Assembly: GCA_002205965.3 (NCBI GenBank)
Contig: NADL03000609.1
Location: 868,001-932,000, forward strand
Origin: Kappaphycus alvarezii
Taxonomy: Eukaryota > Rhodophyta > Florideophyceae > Gigartinales > Solieriaceae
Length of the DNA: 64,000 nucleotides
Direction: 5' to 3'
This document shows, in pieces, positions 57,120-64,000 of this stretch. The stretch's first letter is position 1; the number at the start of each line of letters is the position of its first letter. A program made the position numbers and the translations under genes. The notes under the pieces are model-generated. The model was not told where the DNA came from, did not search any database, and was given only the letters and a program-made list of their open reading frames with translations.

Positions 57120-57830
57120 TCCTGAAAGCTTCTTCCGCTAGGAAACAACGGGCAGTGGTCTCCGCAAGGTTAAGCGAAGATTAAATCCCTTTGGCCCGAC
57201 AAAAAGCCCATAGGCTTCGTATCCCGACGGCTACTCCGGAACCATCTCATCCCATCCCTGAAGCGGAAGTCGAGCGCAACTGCTTGACCGCCCTGAATGT
57301 TAGTCAGAACAAGCAACGAAAGAGGTACAAGCGCAAAAAGAAAACGCCAACCAAGTATTGCAAGTTGTGTGACTTTTGGACTCCGAGCAAAGATCAGTTC
57401 GACACAAATCCACTGCCTAGTCTCCTAGCCTGTCCATGGGTCGTTTGCAATGCTCAGAGGTGGGAAGGAGCGAGTCATCGTAGACAGACAGTCCAAGATA
57501 GCGACATACCATGGTCTTCCAGTGTATTGCCGACACTTCCGTGTCGGTGGTGGGATGGGCGAGGAGGAATGCGGCGCCAGGGCCTTTGCGGAATGCAAGG
57601 CCCCGTATCCGGTTCCTCACTGCGGCGACGGTGTGATTGTTTGGATTTGGGCAACGAACCCAGACGTCGTCGTTCCAGTGTGCCTTGGCCAGCGCCTCCT
57701 GCTGCACACATGTATGTCAAAGTACCCACCTCGTTGGCGCAACTACCCTGATATGTACAGTAGTGCACTCAACATGCATCTTATTAAGAATTTCCTTGCC
57801 TTTTCTGGGGCGCTGGCGCTGCCCAGCTGA
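57120..57830 (+). pseudogene. zinc-finger protein remnant
   Basis: From about 57,120 a basic region (ARKQRAVVSARLSED) leads into the open frame 57,191-57,751: ARQKAHRLRIPTATPEPSHP, then QRKRYKRKKKTPTKYCKLCD. The Cys-x2-Cys of KYCKLCDFWTPSKDQFDTN looks like the first half of a C2H2 finger whose His half is lost, with Asn where the first His would be. Downstream coding potential moves to another frame (57,450-57,830). The gene may be the Gag-like or ORF1 part of a retroelement, or a host RNA/DNA-binding protein. No partner domain was recognised. Confidence 0.3.
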
Positions 57831-58458
57831 TGGTGCCAAACTTCGGCCACAAACCCGAATGGTGCGTACCGCGCTCATCCTGCCCAGCGACACGAGTCGG
57901 TCCCCACATGTCCAGTGGCATTTTGTTCCCCTAGCTTTTGATACACTTGGTGCACTGTCTATCCGTTCGCGACAAGTTATCGGCGACTGTGCCAAACATA
58001 TCGCGTTTCAGTCTGCGCGTCAGTTCAATCATGCATACCGTAGGGTCAAATATTTCAGCGCCTCAGTTATGCTATCTGGTCGGGTATTGCCACTGCTCTC
58101 CTTGCTCGCATGCCGTGCCACGGCGGGGTCTTTCTTATCCCGAGTAACCCGTAATCCCCCCGAAGGCTTTTTATGAAGCACACCCCTCAATGAAATAAAT
58201 ACTGTACATTACCGTTTGTTAGTTCAGTAGCAGTGGTGCTCTATGCGCATATGCCATCTTAAAGCATTTGTGAGGAACGCTTGCCCCACAAGTTTGAAGA
58301 TGCAATAATTTTAGAAGTTGGATGTCAATTATCACGAAGAAGCACTATTTTTTTGCGGGGACGAAGTGCTTTCCGAGGAGTAGCGAAACCAAAGAACGAT
58401 GCCGTGAAAGGACGGCAGCAAATTCATGAAGCTGGAATTCACGACACACACGCTATGC
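57831..58458. other. spacer upstream of CSN5
   Basis: Only short overlapping frames are seen here, none with a recognised motif. Confidence 0.35.
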
Positions 58459-58558
58459 TGTACTGTACAGTGCTGTACTGTACAGATACTGTACTATTGT
58501 ACAGTTCCGCTTTGTACTCTACTATGCTGTAAGCATTGCATGGTCCTGTACTGTACAA
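58459..58558 (+). promoter_or_regulatory. TACTGTAC cluster upstream of CSN5
   Basis: CTGTACTGTACAG is repeated with slight variation several times, ending CCTGTACTGTACAAG, about 250-350 bp before the CSN5 start. The core TGTACA/TACTGTA is palindromic. A matching cluster lies the same distance before NAR1. Confidence 0.5.
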
Positions 58559-58809
58559 GATCAATTAAATTATCAAATCTTTGGATGGTTGCCTACTCAA
58601 TACTTGAGTCATACATCTGTATGTAGGGCATCCTGATCAAGTAATTCTTTCGCCTTCGCTGCTACCCTCCACTGCGACGCCATCCGTCGTCCGTCGTTCT
58701 CCATCCGACAACTTTCACCGTCGCCCTCCTACTTCAAGCTTTGGAAGGAACATCTGGCTTCTTGTGACTTCCTTCATTCGAACCCGCTTTCCACCTTCTA
58801 TCCGCAGCC

Positions 58810-59841
58810 ATGGACTCCAAGTCAGCCAGACGCACCTTCGAGTTGGAGAACAACATGCGAACAGTCACACGTGAGGATGACTCTCGTTACTTCTACGACG
58901 ATGCCGAGCAAGCTAAACTTCGCCAGCAGAAGCCCTGGGCCCGAGATCCGCATTGGTTCAAGGATGTACACATTTCTGCTGTCGCCCTCATCAAGATGGC
59001 AATGCATGCCCGATCCGGAGGAAGAATCGAGGTAATGGGCTCAATGCAAGGCAAAATTGCCAATCGGTCGTTTGTTATCATGGATGTGTTTCCGTTGCCG
59101 GTGGAAGGGACCGAGACTCGTGTCAATGCTGGACGAGAGGGGTTTGAGTTTTTGGTTGGTTACAGCACGGAGTGTCCCAAGGTGGCGAGGCGGGAGAACA
59201 TAGTCGGCTGGTATCATTCGCATCCCGGCTATGGTTGTTGGTTAAGTGGTATTGATGTGCAAACGCAGAGTACGCACCAGAAATATGAAGATCCGTTTCT
59301 GGCTATCGTCGTCGATCCCATCAGGACCATCTCCGCGGGAAAGGTTGATCTGGGCGCCTTCCGTACGTATCCCGCATCTTATAAGCCGCCGGACCAGGGG
59401 CCAAGTGAGTATCAGACGATCCCTATCAACAAGATTGAAGACTTTGGTGTTCACTGCAAGAGTTACTACCCGCTGGAGGTTTCCTACTTTAAGAGCAGTC
59501 TGGATTCATCCCTCCTGGATTTACTATGGAACAAGTACTGGGCGAGGGCCCTTTCTACGTCGCCGTTGGTTCAAAGCAAAGATTATGTCGTCCAGCAGCT
59601 GAACGATCTTGGAAGGAAAATAGATCAAGCGGATATTCAGTTGGATAAGTCAAACCCACACGGGCGGCTTGGGTACTTCGTCTCCGACAAGAGAGGAGCA
59701 GCTCGCAAGAGCGGTGGGCCATTTGATCAAATTTCAAAAGACGCGCAGAAGTGCTGCAGTGAGCATATGCAATCCATGATGTCCATGTATGTCAAAAATG
59801 CGCTCTTCAACCCGTCCGGCTCTTCTAACTCAAAGCAGTGA
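58810..59841 (+). CDS. CSN5: COP9 signalosome subunit 5 (deneddylase, JAMM metalloprotease)
   Basis: This single-exon gene encodes 343 residues, close to the usual 330-360. CSN5 is the catalytic subunit of the COP9 signalosome; it removes Nedd8 from cullins and so controls cullin-RING ubiquitin ligases in nucleus and cytosol. The N-terminal helix (FELENNM) and MPN domain match the family along their length. The zinc site is complete: Glu74 in GGRIEVMG, then HSHPGYGCWLSGID with His136, His138 and Asp149. The Ins-1 loop (PVEGTETRVNA, about 97-107) includes Glu102, which aligns with the autoinhibitory Glu of the human protein. TRTISAGKVDLGAFRTYP-type conservation is seen at 170-188 (here IRTISAGKVDLGAF). 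The C-terminal helices (230-340) needed for binding CSN4/CSN6 are present. The start at 58,810 follows a C/T-rich leader and fits relatives. It converges with NAR1. Confidence 0.98.
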   Translation: MDSKSARRTFELENNMRTVTREDDSRYFYDDAEQAKLRQQKPWARDPHWFKDVHISAVALIKMAMHARSGGRIEVMGSMQGKIANRSFVIMDVFPLPVEGTETRVNAGREGFEFLVGYSTECPKVARRENIVGWYHSHPGYGCWLSGIDVQTQSTHQKYEDPFLAIVVDPIRTISAGKVDLGAFRTYPASYKPPDQGPSEYQTIPINKIEDFGVHCKSYYPLEVSYFKSSLDSSLLDLLWNKYWARALSTSPLVQSKDYVVQQLNDLGRKIDQADIQLDKSNPHGRLGYFVSDKRGAARKSGGPFDQISKDAQKCCSEHMQSMMSMYVKNALFNPSGSSNSKQ

Positions 59842-60067
59842 CATGTAGCGATACGAGGTGGTATGCCGTAAAGGTGGTATGCCCTAGACACAAGTTGCGG
59901 CACTCTGGCTTTAAATGAAAATGTTAACATGATCCGTTGTAGGAATTGCGCCTGGCGTCATCGAAACGATTGACTAAATCTCCTGTGTCACATAGCGGTT
60001 ATCTTGGTAAGAGAATCCTTGACTATCAGTGAAGTTATCAATATCTTGCCTTACTGTTGCTTCCTTT
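59842..60067. other. 226-bp convergent intergenic region
   Basis: Both genes end into this space, so it must contain the two 3' untranslated ends and transcription end signals. No canonical AATAAA was seen on either strand near the stops. Confidence 0.6.
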
Positions 60068-61588
60068 TCACCACTCTAACGACGCGGGAGTTACTGCTGT
60101 CGTAGACTTCCTGGACTCTATCATCATACCCAGCATCTGCTGTGATTCAACACTACCCGGATCATTCAGTATGATTTCATTGTAAAAGCGGCGCACAGCG
60201 GTTACAGCCATCGGCGACGGAACCTTTGGAGCCTGGTTGTAAACGTTATTTACTGCATTCAAGTGCATGCTCGATTGTTGCTTTAGGCTTGTACCTTCGG
60301 TCAACACAGACGAATTCATTTCCAGCTGGCCTCCTCCATTATTGCAACCACCAGGGCACGCCATAAGCTCGATGTAATTGTAGGACGACTCTCCACGCCG
60401 AACTTTACGCAACACGCTTTGCAAACTTCGAAATCCGTATGCCAGCGCAAACCTCAACGTCCTAGTCCCGCTCTCGTCAGACACCGCGATCGATTGCAAA
60501 TCGCCGGATCTACTTGCTTTCTCCATTTTCAGAGGCTCATCGGGCAGTGCTACACCCAATATTGATTTTGCAGCGTGTCGAAGGATAAAATCGGCATATC
60601 CGCCTGAACCGCTGCCTACAGCAACGCCGAATTTGTCTGTTGACACCATGGTGCCCGCGCCATACTCGCCTCCTGTCTTCCTACCAAACGGGACATCGAA
60701 TACGCCCTCCCGCGCCGATTCCATATCAAACCCCTTTTGCGTCAAGACTTGCATCAGCTCCCCCGCTGTCAAAACACAAGACACCTCTCTATGATCCATA
60801 TCCTCCGCGTTTTGAGATGCAAACTCAGGGCGAATCGCCTCCAATTTCTTGTCATGACATGGCATGACTGAACATAACCATATCGGACGCCGATCTCCCG
60901 ACGGTAAAAAGGTCTGCGCAGCAACTCCCAACATTCCTTGTGGTGAGCGTACTCTCGAGATGCACTGCAAGACATTTTCATCCTGAGTTTTTTCAGCGTA
61001 AGTAAGCCAACCAGGACATGCGGAGGTTATAGTCAAATGTTTTCCGCTCTCAAATCGTTGAACAAACTCGGCAGCTGCTTCGAGTAATGAAAAGTGGCGG
61101 GCAAAAGACAGGTCAATGACGGCATCAAAGTGAAGGTGGTGACGTAAGAAAGTGGCCAATTTTCTTGCAGTGGTTTGTAAATCGAGACCGAAATGAACCG
61201 CAATGGATGCCACGGCCTGCTGTGATAAAGAGACAGCTGTAAAGAGGTCACGTTTCTGACTTGGATTGTCGAGCATTACTTTGTTGAATTGGTCGAGACT
61301 TTCCGTGGAAAGAAGGACGGTATCTGCAGAAGTGACACATCCTGAGCAGGTGAGGCAATCACTGACGGTAACCCTTGCGCGGGTAGAAGAAGTGTCGGAG
61401 GGGGCTTGGACAGGAACAATTGGGGTTAGGACAGAGCCAGGTGGCTCTACCCTTGCAGTAAGGTCGGATTTGGCGGTGTCGGGGAGGGCACCCCCATCAA
61501 GAGGAAGAATGCATGTTGTGGAAGGGGTGAGAAAATCGTTCAAGTCAGTGATGCGAATGGCATTTGAAAAGGTGCTGCGGGAAGACAT
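60068..61588 (-). CDS. NAR1: cytosolic Fe-S assembly factor NAR1 (iron-only hydrogenase-like, CIAO3/NARF family)
   Basis: This is a single-exon gene of 506 residues. NAR1 links the early cytosolic scaffold to the CIA targeting complex when Fe-S clusters are passed to DNA and RNA enzymes. The N-terminal cluster ligands are Cys26, Cys78, Cys81 and Cys84 (SDCLTCSGCVTSADT). The hydrogenase-like domain carries the second set: Cys191 in TSACPGWL, Cys244 in VMPCHDKK, and Cys411 and Cys415 in MACPGGCNNGGGQ. All eight are present, so both clusters can form. It lacks the H-cluster maturation features of true hydrogenases, like all NAR1 proteins. The protein ends in SLEW; a C-terminal [LIM]-[DES]-[WF] tripeptide is the known recognition signal for the CIA targeting complex. 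ATG 61,588 gives the family's usual short leader. Confidence 0.96.
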   Translation of the reverse strand: MSSRSTFSNAIRITDLNDFLTPSTTCILPLDGGALPDTAKSDLTARVEPPGSVLTPIVPVQAPSDTSSTRARVTVSDCLTCSGCVTSADTVLLSTESLDQFNKVMLDNPSQKRDLFTAVSLSQQAVASIAVHFGLDLQTTARKLATFLRHHLHFDAVIDLSFARHFSLLEAAAEFVQRFESGKHLTITSACPGWLTYAEKTQDENVLQCISRVRSPQGMLGVAAQTFLPSGDRRPIWLCSVMPCHDKKLEAIRPEFASQNAEDMDHREVSCVLTAGELMQVLTQKGFDMESAREGVFDVPFGRKTGGEYGAGTMVSTDKFGVAVGSGSGGYADFILRHAAKSILGVALPDEPLKMEKASRSGDLQSIAVSDESGTRTLRFALAYGFRSLQSVLRKVRRGESSYNYIELMACPGGCNNGGGQLEMNSSVLTEGTSLKQQSSMHLNAVNNVYNQAPKVPSPMAVTAVRRFYNEIILNDPGSVESQQMLGMMIESRKSTTAVTPASLEW

Positions 61589-61869
61589 GGAGAGCAGTCA
61601 GTGATACTAGCGTACCCGTAGGACTGAAGTGTGACAAGAATCCTTATCGCGCGAAGACTACTGTAGAAGGATGGGCCAGCGCAACACCGGGAAAACTTAG
61701 CGGGCATTTCTGCACGTGGCCGACGTGGATCACTCAACTTGATCGAAAGTACAGTAGTTGGTCAGTCAGTGCACATTACACTCCACGAAAACAAAGCAGC
61801 AAACCATGAATTAGAGATAATAATACTGTACGGTAGAGTCAAGCCCCCGATAAGCGCATGCACCTCAGA

Positions 61870-61935
61870 GTACATGTACAGTACAGTACACTTTGTACAG
61901 CATAGATGTGTACAGTACAGTACTACACGACAGTG
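61870..61935 (-). promoter_or_regulatory. TGTACAGTACAGTACA cluster upstream of NAR1
   Basis: GTACATGTACAGTACAGTAC, then TGTACAG and TGTACAGTACAGTACTAC lie about 280-345 bp before the NAR1 start. They use the same TGTACAGTA words as the cluster before CSN5. Confidence 0.5.
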
Positions 61936-62289
61936 TTTAAGCCATTTCTTGATTTGGGGAATACAGGCTCGGCGGAGTACTAGGCAGTGAATCTAAGGTC
62001 AATGGCGATTTCCTCTGCCCTGAATTTGTCCAGAATGATAAGGGATCCGCTTTATCTACTGCTCCTTCTCAAGCCAAAATCCGCGCTGACACTCGTAAAG
62101 AGACTGTCGACAGGCATGGAGAGAGAACCGTGCCCCGCAGATGCGGTATTGTCGTCCTTGACCTCCCAGCGAGAGAAGCCCTCGTTTCCTCTTGACCTGT
62201 CTTTTTGCGATGAGAGTGCTCTCCGATGAGTTGCTGCTTCATTTAGAGCGACAGGATTAGCGTCCGAGAGGCCTCTTACCAGTCCTATC

Positions 62290-63445
62290 ACAATGTCAAT
62301 CCCACAGACCAAGCCGGGATCAAGCTTACCTCCCCGTCCGTCTGGGCGGGCGTGGTTTCTCCGCAATTCACCCCTCCTCCATGCCACTGTCGCTGCCACT
62401 GACATCGACGCGGACCCCGCCCATTCACGCACTGCGCTGTACCCCGCACCTCGCATCTCACGATCGTTTAGATACCCTTGCATGTCAACCACACTATTCT
62501 GCTCATCCAAGCTAACCTCTCATGCGCTCCTTTTTCTCGTTATGGCCGCCCTTCCTCTCCAGACCGCGGCCGCTACCCATCTAATGTTCTTGCAGTTTCA
62601 CCCTGTAATACCTTCACTACATTTAACAGGGTACAGGACGCCCCGGCAACGAAACGTTGGGAGGATGACGCTTGAGATGCCACCCCCTCCGACTACAGCG
62701 ACGCAGATGTTCGCCTTCGCATCCGCGCCCTCGCCTTTCGGCAATCGGTTGCATTGTGCGTTACTGCCAATCCTGCACACGCCACCACGATCCCTGCCAC
62801 TCACTGGACGGCAAAGCTGCAAGGCCACCTTGCCCTTCCAGTGAATCCATACCACCCGCTGCTTAATTGCCGTCACTCCTGTTGGCAGTTAATTGCATGC
62901 GGAGACCACGCGGCCGACCGCTGCCCGTTTGGCTTCGGCCGACTCCGCCGGCATCATTCTGTCCGCAACACCCTTGTCTTTAACGTCCTCCGTGCTGCCG
63001 GCCGAGGCCCCCATTCTCGTCCTTGGCACGGAGCTCCGGCCTGCAGACACCCTGTTACATCCATCGCATCCGACCCGCCATCACCGCCTCCCGCCCCTTG
63101 GCATGCAACATAACCGTTGATTCTCCCTTCGATTGTACTTCTCCCGTGCGAAGGCTGACCGTCGAGAACGCCCCCAAAACATGATTTGACTTCCTGTCGC
63201 GAGCTTCTTCTTCCAGCCAATCACATTTAACACTGTCGGTGCCCCTTCTAACAGTGCATTCTCTTTTGCTACTAATTTCATCCCGAGCATTGCCCATCGC
63301 TTCTTCACCGACACTGGAACAGTTCGCCGTAGAATCCATGAACGCGTCAGCGCCGACATCTGGTGGTCAAAAGCGATGGCTACACTATCCCGGGCTCCGT
63401 TGCACAATGCCGACATGTCCTACCCGGTTGTTTCCTACTTGTTAG
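62290..63445 (+). pseudogene. C-terminal end of a non-LTR-type reverse transcriptase, 5'-truncated
   Basis: The C-terminal Cys/His domain found after RT in many LINE-like proteins can be followed on the plus strand. DADVRLRIRALAFRQS at about 62,697 is the entry helix, then GHLALPVNPYHPL, ACGDHAADRCPFGFG at about 62,898 (Gly-Asp-His-Ala with Cys on both sides) and RHHSVRNTLVFNVLRAAG. LGTELRPADTLL at about 63,023 is in another frame, and a last part near 63,245-63,445 reads FSFATNFIPSIAHRFF and RVSADIWWSKAMA. In-frame TGA at 62,673 and at least two frameshifts break it. The RT catalytic domain is absent, as expected of a 5'-truncated insertion. Confidence 0.5.
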
Positions 63446-63699
63446 ATCAGTCTAGTCGGTAAAGAACTTTTATTTGTCCTATTGGTGCCCACCGCCAAAG
63501 TAGAAAATATCTTGATCGAAACAGAAAGTATCACGAGATATTTACATACTTCCAAAACTATCTGATCCCCTGGAAGTGATACTGTTCGAATTGCTCGAAT
63601 GTTTCATGTATCAAATGGTAATGATTAATGTTGTTGTCTCTTCATTCTTCATACGAACTTGCCACAGGTCACACCAGGTACACCGATAATTTTAATCTT

Positions 63700-64000
63700 C
63701 GAAGTATACCCATTGATTTAAAGAAGCTCACGATAAGCTAGTTTCCAAGAGGATATAAGTCTTATCCTTAATTCGAAGTCTGTCACCGATATTCCACTTG
63801 CTGTTGGCGATATTGTCGAAATTTTTACTCATCCATCTATTAAAAAGGAGGATCATGATCTTCTCCCGGACTATTTCTAAATTTCGAATTAATGTAGCAA
63901 TTGAAGATGTCCGTCATTCAGTTTCATCGAATGAACTTGCGCATCAAATCCAATGAGCAAATAATTTATTGCATGAATCTATTGATACTTCAGTTGATAA
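63700..64000 (+). pseudogene. fragment of a Copia A-lineage integrase C-terminal region (runs off the window)
   Basis: LNSKSVTDIPLAVGDIVEIF, then HPSIKKEDHDLLPDYF at about 63,765-63,880 lines up with LRSKAINDLKLAVGDLF and the Lys-rich stretch after it at 6045-6130. NVAIEDVRHSVSSNELAHQI at about 63,890-63,955 lines up with ATFEYVRPAFEQDSFALVVQ at 6208-6270. The order and spacing are the same, so this is a second, diverged copy of that lineage, entering from the right edge. Confidence 0.5.

Noticed and set aside
57475-57768. Overlapping minus and plus frames with many Cys and Arg near 57.5 kb.
   Set aside because: Mutually overlapping frames in GC-richer DNA. Only the plus KYCKLCD segment looks like a genuine motif.
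58810-59841. The possibility that the JAMM protein is the proteasome subunit RPN11 rather than CSN5.
   Set aside because: The HSHPGYGCWLSGID motif occurs in both, but the N-terminal helix, the PVEGTETRVNA loop and the IPLNKIEDFGVH-like segment (here IPINKIEDFGVH) are CSN5 features.
60068-61588. A true iron-only hydrogenase (HydA).
   Set aside because: The cysteine pattern and length fit NAR1/NARF; there is no extended hydrogenase ferredoxin region, and the C-terminal Trp fits the CIA factor.
1-64000. tRNA, rRNA, riboswitch, CRISPR or bacterial operon features.
   Set aside because: A scan for B-box-like GGTTCGANTCC, conserved rRNA words and regularly spaced repeats found nothing convincing. 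The introns, TATA boxes and LTR elements indicate nuclear eukaryotic DNA.

Overview
The window is nuclear DNA from a eukaryote, most likely a florideophyte red alga of the Chondrus/Gigartinales type. This is inferred from four things: two intact single-exon housekeeping genes packed tail to tail (a COP9 signalosome subunit 5 gene and a CIA-pathway NAR1 gene), a secreted GH16 glycoside hydrolase with a Ser/Pro linker, GT-AG introns of about 40-130 nt, and a very heavy load of LTR retrotransposons. No bacterial operon, phage, rRNA, tRNA or CRISPR feature was seen.

Layout. 0-0.8 kb: 3' end of a piggyBac-like transposase. 1.3-9.3 kb: an old Copia element (A) whose 5' LTR is split by a decayed DDE_4 (PIF/Harbinger-like) DNA transposon. 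9.8-10.3 and 17.9-18.4 kb: two copies of one solo LTR, each with its own perfect 5-bp target-site duplication. 13.0-15.1 kb: a decayed tnp2-like transposase on the minus strand. 19.8-21.4 kb: a GH16 gene with introns and at least one frameshift. 22.8-28.1 kb: a structurally complete Copia element (B) with near-identical LTRs, an ATTTT target duplication, PBS and PPT, but a reading frame broken at several points. 30.3-33.4 kb: a decayed CACTA/tnp2 transposase (minus). 36.3-37.3 kb: a glycosyltransferase pseudogene (minus). 37.9-41.5 kb: a heavily eroded Ty3/gypsy pol (plus). 42.3-54.3 kb: a 12-kb Ty3/gypsy element (minus) that carries, between integrase and 3' LTR, an antisense multi-exon gene with its own TATA box. 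58.8-61.6 kb: the only clearly functional gene island, CSN5 (plus) and NAR1 (minus), convergent and 226 bp apart. 62.3-63.4 kb: the C-terminal end of a non-LTR-type reverse transcriptase. 63.7-64.0 kb: a fragment of the same Copia lineage as element A.

The two host genes act in separate pathways: cullin deneddylation (CSN5) and cytosolic iron-sulfur protein assembly (NAR1). Both have a dense cluster of the palindrome-rich motif TACTGTACAGTA about 250-350 bp upstream of the start codon, and the same motif recurs in several mobile-element LTRs here. The most novel-looking item is the intron-containing antisense gene inside the gypsy element. All coordinates of decayed elements are approximate, because they were read by eye across frameshifts.
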